Shown here: positions 25,061 through 40,300 of the stretch, piece after piece | How positions within the stretch are numbered: the stretch's first letter is position 1 | Layout: each line of letters starts with the position of its first letter | Assembly: GCA_947652605.1 (NCBI GenBank) | Contig: CANTFG010000099.1 | Location: 248,001-312,000, forward strand | Length of the DNA stretch: 64,000 nt | Reading direction: 5' to 3' | DNA from: Elmis aenea | Lineage: Eukaryota; Arthropoda; Insecta; Coleoptera; Elmidae | Made by a program: the position numbers and the translations under genes | The notes under the pieces: model-generated | What the model was told of the DNA's origin: nothing | The model's database searches: none | What the model saw: the letters and a program-made list of their open reading frames with translations, nothing else

Positions 25061-28000
25061 AAAGAGCTGGTTTTAATTTTTACTAATTTCCTAAAAATAC
25101 CGTGCTTTAGTTAATACATATGTTCCTTGTGCGACTATTTCGAAACAATTTCAATTATTGATTTGTATATGACAGGAACAGTTTATCCATCGCCTTTTTA
25201 CATGAATAAAATTGTTTTGCATATGTCTTTCAATGAGCTGGTTTTAATTTTTAATAATTTCCTAAAAATACCGTGCTTTAGTTAATACATATGTTCCTTG
25301 TGCGACTATTTTGAAACAATTTCAATTATTGATTTGTATATGACAGGAACAGTTTATCCATCGCTTCTTTACATGAATACAATTGTTTTGCATATGTCTT
25401 TCAATGAGCTGGTTTTATTTTTTAATAATTTCCTAAAAATACCGTGCTTTAGTTAATACATATGTTCCTTGAGCGACTATTTCTAAACAATTTTAATTAT
25501 TGATTTGTATATCACAGAAACAGTTTATCCATCGCCTCTTTACATGAATACAATTGTTTTGCATATGTCTTTCAATGAGCTGGTATTAATTTTTAATAAT
25601 TTCCTAAAAATACCGTGCTTTAGTTAATACATATGTTCCTTGTGCGACTATTTCGAAACAATTTCAATTATTGATTTGTATATGACAGGAACAGTTTATC
25701 CATCGCCTCTTTACATGAATACAATTGTTTTGCATATGTCTTTCAATGAGCTGGTTTTAATTTTTAATAATTTCCTAAAAATACCGTGCTTTAGTTAATA
25801 CATATGTTCCTTGAGCGACTATTTCTAAACAATTTTAATTATTGATTTGTATATCACAGGAACAGTTTATCCATCGCCTCTTTACAGGAATACATTTGTT
25901 TTGCATATGTCTTTCAATGAGCTGGTTTTAATTTTTAATAATTTCCTAAAAATACCGTGCATTAGTTAATACATATGTTCCTTGAGCGACTATTTCTGAA
26001 CAATTTTAATTATTGATTTGTATATCACAGGAACAGTTTATCCATCGCCTCTTTACATGAATACAATTGTTTTGCATATGTCTTTCAATGAGCTGGTTTT
26101 AATTTTTAATAATTTCCTAAAAATACCGTGCTTTAGTTAATACATATGTTCCTTGGGCGACTATTTCTAAACGATTTTAATTATTGATTTGTATATCACA
26201 GGAACAGTTTATCCATCGCCTCTTTACATGAATAAAATTGTTTTGCATATGTCTTTCAATGAGCTGGTTTTAATTTTTAATAATTTCCTAAAAATACCGT
26301 GCTTTAGTTAATACATATGTTCCTTGGGCGACTATTTCTAAACGATTTTAATTATTGATTTGTATATCACAGGAACAGTTTATCCATCGCCTCTTTACAT
26401 GAATACAATTGTTTTGCATATGTCTTTCAATGAGCTGGTTTTAATTTTTAATAATTTCCTAAAAATACCGTGCTTTAGTTAATACATATGTTCCTTGAGC
26501 GACTATTTCTAAACAATTTTAATTATTGATTTGTATATCACAGGAACAGTTTATCCATCGCCTCTTTACATGAATACAATTGTTTTGCATATGTCTTTCA
26601 ATGAGCTGGCATTAATTTTTAATAATTTCCTAAAAATACCGTGCTTTAGTTAATACATATGTTCCTTGTGCGACTATTTCGAAACTATTTCAATTATTGA
26701 TTTGTATATGACAGGAACAGTTTATCCATCGCCTCTTTACATGAATACAATTGTTTTGCATATGTCTTTCAATGAGCTGGTTTTAATTTTTAATAATTTC
26801 CTAAAAATACCGTGCTTTAGTTAATACATATGTTCCTTGAGCGACTGTTTCTAAACAATTTTAATTATTGATTTGTATATCACAGGAACAGTTTATCCAT
26901 CGCCTCTTTACATGAATACAATTGTTTTGCATATGTCTTTCAATGAGCTGGTTTTAATTTTTAATAATTTCCTAAAAATACCGTGCATTAGTTAATACAT
27001 ATGTTCCTTGAGCGACTATTTCGAAACAATTTTAATTATTGATTTGTATATCACAGGAACAGTTTATCCATCGCCTCTTTACATGAATACAATGGTTTTG
27101 CATATGTCTTTCAATGAGCTGGTTTTAATTTTTAATAATTTCCTAAAAATACCGTGCTTTAGTTAATACATATGTTCCTTGAGCGACTATTTCTAAACAA
27201 TTTTAATTATTGATTTGTATATCACAGGAACAGTTTATCCATCGCCTCTTTACAGGAATACAATTGTTTTGCATATGTCTTTCAATGAGCTGGTTTTAAT
27301 TTTTAATAATTTCCTAAAAATACCGTGCATTAGTTAATACATATGTTCCTTGTGCGACTATTTCGAAACAATTTCAATTATTGATTTGTATATCACAGGA
27401 ACAGTTTATCTATCGCCTCTTTACATGAATACAATTGTTTTGCATATGTCTTTCAATGAGCTGGTTTTAATTTTTAATAATTTCCTAAAAATACCGTGCA
27501 TTAGTTAATACATATGTTCCTTGAGCGACTATTTCGAAACAATTTTAATTATTGATTTGTATATCACAGGAACAGTTTATCCATCGCCTCTTTACATGAA
27601 TACAATTGTTTTGCATATGTCTTTCAATGAGCTGGTTTTAATTTTTAATAATTTCCTAAAAATACCGTGCTTTAGTTAATACATATGTTCCTTGAGCGAC
27701 TATTTCTAAACAATTTTAATTATTGATTTGTATATGACAGGAACAGTATATCCATCGCCTCTTTACATGAATACAATTGTTTTGCATATGTCTTTCAATG
27801 AGCTGGTTTTAATTTTTAATAATTTCCTAAAAATACCGTGCTTTAGTTAATACATATGTTCCTTGAGCGACTATTTCGAAACAATTTTAATTATTGATTT
27901 GTATATCACAGGAACAGTTTATCCATCGCCTCTTTACATGAATACAATTGTTTTGCATATGTCTTTCAATGAGCTGGTTTTAATTTTTAATAATTTCCTA

Positions 28001-31000
28001 AAAATACCGTGCTTTAGTTAATACATATGTTCCTTGAGCGACTATTTCTAAACAATTTTAATTATTGATTTGTATATCACAGGAACAGTTTATCCATCGC
28101 CTCTTTACATGAATACAATTGTTTTGCATATGTCTTTCAATGAGCTGGTTTTAATTTTTAATAATTTCCTAAAAATACCGTGCTTTAGTTAATACATATG
28201 TTCCTTGAGCGACTATTTCTGAACAATTATAATTATTGATTTGTATGTCACAGAAACAGTTTATCCATCGCCTCTTTACATGAATACAATTGTTTTGCAT
28301 ATGTCTTTCAATGAGCTGGTATTAATTTTTAATAATTTCCTAAAAATACCGTGCTTTAGTTAATACATATGTTCCTTGAGCGACTATTTCTAAACAATTT
28401 TAATTATTGATTTGTATATCACAGGAACAGTTTATCCATCGCCTCTTTACAGGAATACAATTTTTTTGCATATGTCTTTCAATGAGCTGGTTTTAATTTT
28501 TAATAATTTCCTAAAAATACCGTGCTTTAGTTAATACATATGTTCCTTGAGCGACTATTTCTAAACAATTTTAATTATTGATTTGTATATCACAGGAACA
28601 GTTTATCCATCGCCTCTTTACAGGAATACAATTGTTTTGCATATGTCTTTCAATGAGCTGGTTTTAATTTTTAATAATTTCCTAAAAATACCGTGCATTA
28701 GTTAATACATATGTTCTTTGAGCGACTATTTCTGAACAATTTTAATTATTGATTTGTATGTATATCACAGGAACAGTTTATCCATCGCCTCTTTACATGA
28801 ATACAATTGTTTTGCATATGTCTTTCAATGAGCTGGTTTTAATTTTTAATAATTTCCTAAAAATACCGTGCTTTAGTTAATACATATGTTCCTTGTGCGA
28901 CTATTTCGAAACAATTTCAATTATTGATTTGTATATGACAGGAACAGTTTATCCATCGCCTCTTTACATGAATACAATTGTTTTGCATATGTCTTTCAAT
29001 GAGCTGGTTTTAATTTTTAATAATTTCCTAAAAATACCGTGCATTAGTTAATACATATGTTCCTTGTGCGACTATTTCGAAACAATTTCAATTATTGATT
29101 TGTATATCACAGGAACAGTTTATCTATCGCCTCTTTACATGAATACAATTGTTTTGCATATGTCTTTCAATGAGCTGGTTTTACTTTTTAATAATTTCCT
29201 AAAAATACCGTGCTTTAGTTAATACATATGTTCCTTGAGCGACTATTTCTGAACAATTTTAATTATTGATTTGTATATCACAGAAACAGTTTATCCATCG
29301 CCTCTTTACAGGAATACAATTGTTTTGCATATGTCTTTCAATGAGCTGGTTTTAATTTTTAATAATTTCCTAAAAATACCGTGCTTTAGTTAATACATAT
29401 GTTCCTTGAGCGACTATTTCTGAACAATTTTAATTATTGATTTGTATATCACAGAAACAGTTTATCCATCGCCTCTTTACATGAATACAATTGTTTTGCA
29501 TATGTCTTTCAAAGAGCTGGTTTTAATTTTTACTAATTTCCTAAAAATACCGTGCTTTAGTTAATACATATGTTCCTTGTGCGACTATTTCGAAACAATT
29601 TCAATTATTGATTTGTATATGACAGGAACAGTTTATCCATCGCCTTTTTACATGAATAAAATTGTTTTGCATATGTCTTTCAATGAGCTGGTTTTAATTT
29701 TTAATAATTTCCTAAAAATACCGTGCTTTAGTTAATACATATGTTCCTTGTGCGACTATTTCTAAACAATTTCAATTATTGATTTGTATATGACAGGAAC
29801 AGTTTATCCATCGCTTCTTTACATGAATACAATTGTTTTGCATATGTCTTTTAATGAGCTGGTTTTATTTTTTAATAATTTCCTAAAAATACCGTGCTTT
29901 AGTTAATACATATGTTCCTTGAGCGACTATTTCTAAACAATTTTAATTATTGATTTGTATATCACAGAAACAGTTTATCCATCGCCTCTTTACATGAATA
30001 CAATTGTTTTGCATATGTCTTTCAATGAGCTGGTATTAATTTTTAATAATTTCCTAAAAATACCGTGCTTTAGTTAATACATATGTTCCTTGTGCGACTA
30101 TTTCGAAACAATTTCAATTATTGATTTGTATATGACAGGAACAGTTTATCCATCGCCTCTTTACATGAATACAATTGTTTTGCATATGTCTTTCAATGAG
30201 CTGGTTTTAATTTTTAATAATTTCCTAAAAATACCGTGCTTTAGTTAATACATATGTTCCTTGAGCGACTATTTCTAAACAATTTTAATTATTGATTTGT
30301 GTATCACAGGAACAGTTTATCCATCGCCTCTTTACAGGAATACATTTGTTTTGCATATGTCTTTCAATGAGCTGGTTTTAATTTTTAATAATTTCCTAAA
30401 AATACCGTGCATTAGTTAATACATATGTTCCTTGAGCGACTATTTCTGAACAATTTTAATTATTGATTTGTATATCACAGGAACAGTTTATCCATCGCCT
30501 CTTTACATGAATACAATTGTTTTGCATATGTCTTTCAATGAGCTGGTTTTAATTTTTAATAATTTCCTAAAAATACCGTGCTTTAGTTAATACATATGTT
30601 CCTTGGGCGACTATTTCTAAACGATTTTAATTATTGATTTGTATATCACAGGAACAGTTTATCCATCGCCTCTTTACATGAATAAAATTGTTTTGCATAT
30701 GTCTTTCAATGAGCTGGTTTTAATTTTTAATAATTTCCTAAAAATACCGTGCTTTAGTTAATACATATGTTCCTTGGGCGACTATTTCTAAACGATTTTA
30801 ATTATTGATTTGTATATCACAGGAACAGTTTATCCATCGCCTCTTTACATGAATACAATTGTTTTGCATATGTCTTTCAATGAGCTGGTTTTAATTTTTA
30901 ATAATTTCCTAAAAATACCGTGCTTTAGTTAATACATATGTTCCTTGAGCGACTATTTCTAAACAATTTTAATTATTGATTTGTATATCACAGGAACAGT

Positions 31001-31600
31001 TTATCCATCGCCTCTTTACATGAATACAATTGTTTTGCATATGTCTTTCAATAAGCTGGCATTAATTTTTAATAATTTCCTAAAAATACCGTGCTTTAGT
31101 TAATACATATGTTCCTTGTGCGACTATTTCGAAACTATTTCAATTATTGATTTGTATATGACAGGAACAGTTTATCCATCGCCTCTTTACATGAATACAA
31201 TTGTTTTGCATATGTCTTTCAATGAGCTGGTTTTAATTTTTAATAATTTCCTAAAAATACCGTGCTTTAGTTAATACATATGTTCCTTGAGCGACTGTTT
31301 CTAAACAATTTTAATTATTGATTTGTATATCACAGGAACAGTTTATCCATCGCCTCTTTACAGGAATACAATTTTTTTGCATATGTCTTTCAATGAGCTG
31401 GTTTTAATTTTTAATAATTTCCTAAAAATACCGTGCATTAGTTAATACATATGTTCCTTGAGCGACTATTTCTGAACAATTTTAATTATTGATTTGTATA
31501 TCACAGGAACAGTTTATCCATCGCCTCTTTACATGAATACAATGGTTTTGCATATGTCTTTCAATGAGCTGGTTTTAATTTTTAATAATTTCCTAAAAAT
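25061..31600 (+). repeat. Pair of 4450-bp-spaced blocks
   Basis: AAAGAGCTGG (25061 and 29511) and the TTGGGCGAC-ACGATTTTAA variants (26171 and 30621) recur 4450 bp apart. Slightly upstream, the TTTTTTTGC monomer and the 4-bp insertion (24819 and 28756) recur only 3937 bp apart, three monomers fewer. The pair therefore differs by a 513-bp gain or loss between about 24.84 and 25.0 kb or its counterpart at 28.8-29.4 kb. Confidence 0.8.
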
Positions 31601-34600
31601 ACCGTGCTTTAGTTAATACATATGTTCCTTGAGCGACTATTTCTAAACAATTTTAATTATTGATTTGTATATCACAGGAACAGTTTATCCATCGCCTCTT
31701 TACAGGAATACAATTGTTTTGCATATGTCTTTCAATGAGCTGGTTTTAATTTTTAATAATTTCCTAAAAATACCGTGCTTTAGTTAATACATATGTTCCT
31801 TGAGCGACTATTTCTAAACAATTTTAATTATTGATTTGTATATCACAGGAACAGTTTATCTATCGCCTCTTTACAGGAATACAATTGTTTTGCATATGTC
31901 TTTCAATGAGCTGGTTTTAATTTTTAATAATTTCCTAAAAATACCGTGCATTAGTTAATACATATGTTCCTTGTGCGACTATTTCGAAACAATTTCAATT
32001 ATTGATTTGTATATCAAAGGAACAGTTTATCTATCGCCTCTTTAAATGAATACAATTGTTTTGCATATGTCTTTCAATGAGCTGGTTTTAATTTTTAATA
32101 ATTTCCTAAAAATACCGTGCATTAGTTAATACATATGTTCCTTGAGCGACTATTTCGAAACAATTTTAATTATTGATTTGTATATCACAGGAACAGTTTA
32201 TCCATCGCCTCTTTACATGAATACAATTGTTTTGCATATGTCTTTCAATGAGCTGGTTTTAATTTTTAATAATTTCCTAAAAATACCGTGCTTTAGTTAA
32301 TACATATGTTCCTTGAGCGACTATTTCTAAACAATTTTAATTATTGATTTGTATATGACAGGAACAGTATATCCATCGCCTCTTTACATGAATACAATTG
32401 TTTTTGCATATGTCTTTCAATGAGCTGGTTTTAATTTTTAATAATTTCCTAAAAATACCGTGCTTTAGTTAATACATATGTTCCTTGAGCGACTATTTCG
32501 AAACAATTTTAATTATTGATTTGTATATCACAGGAACAGTTTATTTATCGCCTCTTTACATGAATACAATTGTTTTGCATATGTCTTTCAATGAGCTGGT
32601 TTTAATTTTTAATAATTTCCTAAAAATACCGTGCTTTAGTTAATACATTATGTTCCTTGAGCGACCATTTCGAAACAATTTTAATTATTGATTTGTATAT
32701 CACAGGAACAGTTTATCCATCGCCTCTTTACATGAATACAATTGTTTTGCATATGTCTTTCAATGAGCTGGTTTTAATTTTTAATAATTTCCTAAAAATA
32801 CCGTGCTTTAGTTAATACATATGTTCCTTGAGCGACTATTTCTAAACAATTTTAATTATTGATTTGTATATGACAGGAACAGTTTATCCATTGCCTCTTT
32901 ACATGAATACAATTGTTTTGCATATGTCTTTCAATGAGCTGGTTTTAATTTTTAATAATTTCCTAAAAATACCGTGCTTTAGTTAATACATATGTTCCTT
33001 GAGCGACTATTTCTAAACAATTTTAATTATTGATTTGTATATCACAGGAACAGTTTATCCATCGCCTCTTTACATGAATAAAATTGTTTTGCATATGTCT
33101 TTCAATGAGCTGGTTTTAATTTTTAATAATTTCCTAAAAATACCGTGCTTTAGTTAATACATATGTTCCTTGAGCGACTATTTCGAAACAATTTTAATTA
33201 TTGATTTGTATATCACAGGAACAGTTTATCCATCGCCTCTTTACATGAATACAATTGTTTTGCATATGTCTTTCAATGAGCTGGTTTTAATTTTTAATAA
33301 TTTCCTAAAAATACCGTGCTTTAGTTAATACATATGTTCCTTGAGCGACTATTTCTGAACAATTTTAATTATTGATTTGTATGTCACAGAAACAGTTTAT
33401 CCATCGCCTCTTTACATGAATACAATTGTTTTGCATATGTCTTTCAATGAGCTGGTATTAATTTTTAATAATTTCCTAAAAATACCGTGCTTTAGTTAAT
33501 ACATATGTTCCTTGAGCGACTATTTCTAAACAATTTTAATTATTGATTTGTATATCACAGGAACAGTTTATCCATCGCCTCTTTACAGGAATACAATTGT
33601 TTTGCATATGTCTTTCAATGAGCTGGTTTTAATTTTTAATAATTTCCTAAAAATACCGTGCTTTAGTTAATACATATGTTCCTTGAGCGACTATTTCTAA
33701 ACAATTTTAATTATTGATTTGTATATCACAGGAACAGTTTATCCATCGCCTCTTTACAGGAATACAATTGTTTTGCATATGTCTTTCAATGAGCTGGTTT
33801 TAATTTTTAATAATTTCCTAAAAATACCGTGCATTAGTTAATACATATGTTCTTTGAGCGACTATTTCTGAACAATTTTAATTATTGATTTGTATGTATA
33901 TCACAGGAACAGTTTATCCATCGCCTCTTTACATGAATACAATTGTTTTGCATATGTCTTTCAATGAGCTGGTATTAATTTTTAATAATTTCCTAAAAAT
34001 ACCGTGCTTTAGTTAATACATATGTTCCTTGTGCGACTATTTCGAAACAATTTCAATTATTGATTTGTATATGACAGGAACAGTTTATCCATCGCCTCTT
34101 TACATGAATACAATTGTTTTGCATATGTCTTTCAATGAGCTGGTTTTAATTTTTAATAATTTCCTAAAAATACCGTGCATTAGTTAATACATATGTTCCT
34201 TGTGCGACTATTTCGAAACAATTTCAATTATTGATTTGTATATCACAGGAACAGTTTATCTATCGCCTCTTTACATGAATACAATTGTTTTGCATATGTC
34301 TTTCAATGAGCTGGTTTTAATTTTTAATAATTTCCTAAAAATACCGTGCTTTAGTTAATACATATGTTCCTTGAGCGACTATTTCTAAACAATTTTAATT
34401 ATTGATTTGTATATGACAGGAACAGTATATCCATCGCCTCTTTACATGAATACAATTGTTTTGCATATGTCTTTCAATGAGCTGGTTTTAATTTTTAATA
34501 ATTTCCTAAAAATACCGTGCTTTAGTTATTACATATGTTCCTTGAGCGACTATTTCTAAACAATTTTAATTATTGATTTGTATATGACAGGAACAGTATA

Positions 34601-37325
34601 TCCATCGCCTCTTTACATGAATACAATTGTTTTGCATATGTCTTTCAATGAGCTGGTTTTAATTTTTAATAATTTCCTAAAAATACCGTGCTTTAGTTAA
34701 TACATATGTTCCTTGAGCGACTATTTCGAAACAATTTTAATTATTGATTTGTATATCACAGGAACAGTTTATTTATCGCCTCTTTACATGAATACAATTG
34801 TTTTGCATATGTCTTTCAATGAGCTGGTTTTAATTTTTAATAATTTCCTAAAAATACCGTGCTTTAGTTAATACATATGTTCCTTGAGCGACTATTTCGA
34901 AACAATTTTAATTATTGATTTGTATATCACAGGAACAGTTTATCCATCGCCTCTTTACATGAATACAATTGTTTTGCATATGTCTTTCAATGAGCTGGTT
35001 TTAATTTTTAATAATTTCCTAAAAATACCGTGCATTAGTTAATACATATGTTCCTTGTGCGACTATTTCGAAACAATTTCAATTATTGATTTGTATATCA
35101 CAGGAACAGTTTATCTATCGCCTCTTTATATGAATACAATTGTTTTGCATATGTCTTTCAATGAGCTGGTTTTAATTTTTAATAATTTCCTTAAAAATAC
35201 CGTGCATTAGTTAATACATATGTTCCTTGAGCGACTATTTCGAAACAATTTTAATTATTGATTTGTATATCACAGGAACAGTTTATCCATCGCCTCTTTA
35301 CATGAATACAATTGTTTTGCATATGTCTTTCAATGAGCTGGTTTTAATTTTTAATAATTTCCTAAAAATACCGTGCTTTAGTTAATACATATGTTCCTTG
35401 AGCGACTATTTCTAAACAATTTTAATTATTGATTTGTATATGACAGGAACAGTATATCCATCGCCTCTTTACATGAATACAATGGTTTTGCATATGTCTT
35501 TCAATGAGCTGGTTTTAATTTTTAATAATTTCCTTAAAAATACCGTGCTTTAGTTAATACATATGTTCCTTGAGCGACTATTTCGAAACAATTTTAATTA
35601 TTGATTTGTATATCACAGGAACAGTTTATTTATCGCCTCTTTACATGAATACAATTGTTTTGCATATGTCTTTCAATCAGCTGGTTTTAATTTTTAATAA
35701 TTTCCTAAAAATACCGTGCTTTAGTTAATACATATGTTCCTTGAGCGACAATTTCTAAACAATTTTAATTATTGATTTGTATATGACAGGAACAGTTTAT
35801 CGATCGCCTCTTTACATGAATACAATTGTTTTGCATATGTCTTTCAATAAGCTGGTTTTAATTTTTAATAATTTCCTAAAAATACCGTGCTTTAGTTAAT
35901 ACATATGTTCCTTGAACGACTATTTCTAAACAATTTTAATTATTGATTTGTATATCACAGGAACAGTTTATCCATCGCCTCTTTACATGAATAAAATTGT
36001 TTTGCATATGTCTTTCAATGAGCTGGTATTAATTTTTAATAATTTCCTAAAAATACCGTGCTTTAGTTAATACATATGTTCCTTGAGCGACTATTTCGAA
36101 ACAATTTTAATTATTGATTTGTATATCACAGGAACAGTTTATCCATCGCCTCTTTACATGAATACAATTGTTTTGCATATGTCTTTCAATGAGCTGGTAT
36201 TAATTTTTAATAATTTCCTAAAAATACCGTGCTTTAGTTAATACATATGTTCCTTGAGCGACTATTTCTGAACAATTTCAATTATTGATTTGTATATCAC
36301 AGGAACAGTTTATCTATCGCCTCTTTACATGAATACAATTGTTTTGCATATGTCTTTCAATGAGCTGGTTTTAATTTTTAATAATTTCCTAAAAATACCG
36401 TGCTTTAGTTAATACATATGTTCCTTGAGCGACAATTTCGAAACAATTTTAATTATTGATTTGTATATCACAGGAACAGTTTATTCATCGCCTCTTTACA
36501 TGAATACAATTGTTTTGCATATGTCTTTCAATAAGCTGGTATTAATTTTTAATAATTTCCTAAAAATACCGTGCTTTAGTTAATACATATGTTCCTTGAG
36601 CGACTATTTCTGAACAATTTAAATTATTGATTTGTATATGACAGGAACAGTTTATCCATCGCATATGTTCCTTGAGCGACTATTTCTAAACAATTTAAAT
36701 TATTGATTTGTATATGACAGGAACAGTTTATCCATCGCCTCTTTACATGAATACAATTGTTTTGCATATGTCTTTCAATGAGCTGGTTTTAATTTTTAAT
36801 AATTTCCTAAAAATACCGTGCTTTAGTTAATACATATGTTCCTTAAGCGACTATTTCTGAACAATTTTAATTATTGATTTGTATATCACAGAAACAGTTT
36901 ATCCATCGCCTCTTTACAGGAATACAATTGTTTTGCATATGTCTTTCAATGAGCTGGTTTTAATTTTTAATAATCTCCTAAAAATACCGTGCTTTAGTTA
37001 ATACATATGTTCCTTGAGCGACTATTTCTAAACAATTTTAATTATTGATTTGTATATCACAGAAACAGTTTATCCATCGCCTCTTTACAGGAATACAATT
37101 GTTTTGCATATGTCTTTCAATGAGCTGGTTTTAATTTTTAATAATTTCCTAAAAATACCGTGCTTTAGTTAATACATATGTTCCTTGAGCGACTATTTCT
37201 AAACAATTTTAATTATTGATTTGTATATGACAGGAACAGTTTATCCATCGCCTCTTTACATGAATACAATTGTTTTGCATATGTCTTTCAATGAGCTGGT
37301 TTTAATTTTTAATAATTTCCTAAAA
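31600..37325 (+). repeat. 5.73-kb duplication, copy 1
   Basis: Rare 1-bp insertions recur about 5727 bp apart: an extra T at 32401 and 38128, and TACATTATG at 32644 and 38371. So do the 4-bp insertion (33892 and 39619), the CGATCG variant (35801 and 41527) and GAACGAC (35915 and 41641). The left edge falls at about 31.5-31.6 kb, where several differences appear. Confidence 0.85.
36657..36732 (+). repeat. Truncated 76-bp monomer, copy 4
   Basis: Same deletion junction with the usual upstream variants. It is the only copy whose following monomer begins CATCGCC instead of CATTGCC, which could be a back mutation or local gene conversion. Its paralogue lies 5726 bp downstream at 42383. Confidence 0.97.
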
Positions 37326-40300
37326 ATACCGTGCTTTAGTTAATACATATGTTCCTTGAGCGACTATTTCTAAACAATTTTAATTATTGATTTGTATATC
37401 ACAGGAACAGTTTATCCATCGCCTCTTTACAGGAATACAATTGTTTTGCATATGTCTTTCAATGAGCTGGTTTTAATTTTTAATAATTTCCTAAAAATAC
37501 CGTGCTTTAGTTAATACATATGTTCCTTGAGCGACTATTTCTAAACAATTTTAATTATTGATTTGTATATCACAGGAACAGTTTATCCATCGCCTCTTTA
37601 CAGGAATACAATTGTTTTGCATATGTCTTTCAATGAGCTGGTTTTAATTTTTAATAATTTCCTAAAAATACCGTGCATTAGTTAATACATATGTTCCTTG
37701 TGCGACTATTTCGAAACAATTTCAATTATTGATTTGTATATCACAGGAACAGTTTATCTATCGCCTCTTTACATGAATACAATTGTTTTGCATATGTCTT
37801 TCAATGAGCTGGTTTTAATTTTTAATAATTTCCTAAAAATACCGTGCATTAGTTAATACATATGTTCCTTGAGCGACTATTTCGAAACAATTTTAATTAT
37901 TGATTTGTATATCACAGGAACAGTTTATCCATCGCCTCTTTACATGAATACAATTGTTTTGCATATGTCTTTCAATGAGCTGGTTTTAATTTTTAATAAT
38001 TTCCTAAAAATACCGTGCTTTAGTTAATACATATGTTCCTTGAGCGACTATTTCTAAACAATTTTAATTATTGATTTGTATATGACAGGAACAGTATATC
38101 CATCGCCTCTTTACATGAATACAATTGTTTTTGCATATGTCTTTCAATGAGCTGGTTTTAATTTTTAATAATTTCCTAAAAATACCGTGCTTTAGTTAAT
38201 ACATATGTTCCTTGAGCGACTATTTCGAAACAATTTTAATTATTGATTTGTATATCACAGGAACAGTTTATTTATCGCCTCTTTACATGAATACAATTGT
38301 TTTGCATATGTCTTTCAATGAGCTGGTTTTAATTTTTAATAATTTCCTAAAAATACCGTGCTTTAGTTAATACATTATGTTCCTTGAGCGACTATTTCGA
38401 AACAATTTTAATTATTGATTTGTATATCACAGGAACAGTTTATCCATCGCCTCTTTACATGAATACAATTGTTTTGCATATGTCTTTCAATGAGCTGGTT
38501 TTAATTTTTAATAATTTCCTAAAAATACCGTGCTTTAGTTAATACATATGTTCCTTGAGCGACTATTTCTAAACAATTTTAATTATTGATTTGTATATGA
38601 CAGGAACAGTTTATCCATTGCCTCTTTACATGAATACAATTGTTTTGCATATGTCTTTCAATGAGCTGGTTTTAATTTTTAATAATTTCCTAAAAATACC
38701 GTGCTTTAGTTAATACATATGTTCCTTGAGCGACTATTTCTAAACAATTTTAATTATTGATTTGTATATCACAGGAACAGTTTATCCATCGCCTCTTTAC
38801 ATGAATAAAATTGTTTTGCATATGTCTTTCAATGAGCTGGTTTTAATTTTTAATAATTTCCTAAAAATACCGTGCTTTAGTTAATACATATGTTCCTTGA
38901 GCGACTATTTCGAAACAATTTTAATTATTGATTTGTATATCACAGGAACAGTTTATCCATCGCCTCTTTACATGAATACAATTGTTTTGCATATGTCTTT
39001 CAATGAGCTGGTTTTAATTTTTAATAATTTCCTAAAAATACCGTGCTTTAGTTAATACATATGTTCCTTGAGCGACTATTTCTGAACAATTTTAATTATT
39101 GATTTGTATGTCACAGAAACAGTTTATCCATCGCCTCTTTACATGAATACAATTGTTTTGCATATGTCTTTCAATGAGCTGGTATTAATTTTTAATAATT
39201 TCCTAAAAATACCGTGCTTTAGTTAATACATATGTTCCTTGAGCGACTATTTCTAAACAATTTTAATTATTGATTTGTATATCACAGGAACAGTTTATCC
39301 ATCGCCTCTTTACAGGAATACAATTGTTTTGCATATGTCTTTCAATGAGCTGGTTTTAATTTTTAATAATTTCCTAAAAATACCGTGCTTTAGTTAATAC
39401 ATATGTTCCTTGAGCGACTATTTCTAAACAATTTTAATTATTGATTTGTATATCACAGGAACAGTTTATCCATCGCCTCTTTACAGGAATACAATTGTTT
39501 TGCATATGTCTTTCAATGAGCTGGTTTTAATTTTTAATAATTTCCTAAAAATACCGTGCATTAGTTAATACATATGTTCTTTGAGCGACTATTTCTGAAC
39601 AATTTTAATTATTGATTTGTATGTATATCACAGGAACAGTTTATCCATCGCCTCTTTACATGAATACAATTGTTTTGCATATGTCTTTCAATGAGCTGGT
39701 TTTAATTTTTAATAATTTCCTAAAAATACCGTGCTTTAGTTAATACATATGTTCCTTGTGCGACTATTTCGAAACAATTTCAATTATTGATTTGTATATG
39801 ACAGGAACAGTTTATCCATCGCCTCTTTACATGAATACAATTGTTTTGCATATGTCTTTCAATGAGCTGGTTTTAATTTTTAATAATTTCCTAAAAATAC
39901 CGTGCATTAGTTAATACATATGTTCCTTGTGCGACTATTTCGAAACAATTTCAATTATTGATTTGTATATCACAGGAACAGTTTATCTATCGCCTCTTTA
40001 CATGAATACAATTGTTTTGCATATGTCTTTCAATGAGCTGGTTTTAATTTTTAATAATTTCCTAAAAATACCGTGCTTTAGTTAATACATATGTTCCTTG
40101 AGCGACTATTTCTAAACAATTTTAATTATTGATTTGTATATGACAGGAACAGTATATCCATCGCCTCTTTACATGAATACAATTGTTTTGCATATGTCTT
40201 TCAATGAGCTGGTTTTAATTTTTAATAATTTCCTAAAAATACCGTGCTTTAGTTATTACATATGTTCCTTGAGCGACTATTTCTAAACAATTTTAATTAT

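Noticed and set aside
29740..29790. Mosaic monomer mixing the TTGTGCGAC class with CTAAAC, as evidence of gene conversion
   Set aside because: Its paralogue 4450 bp upstream has TTTTGAAAC, so simple point changes explain it equally well; one site is too little evidence.
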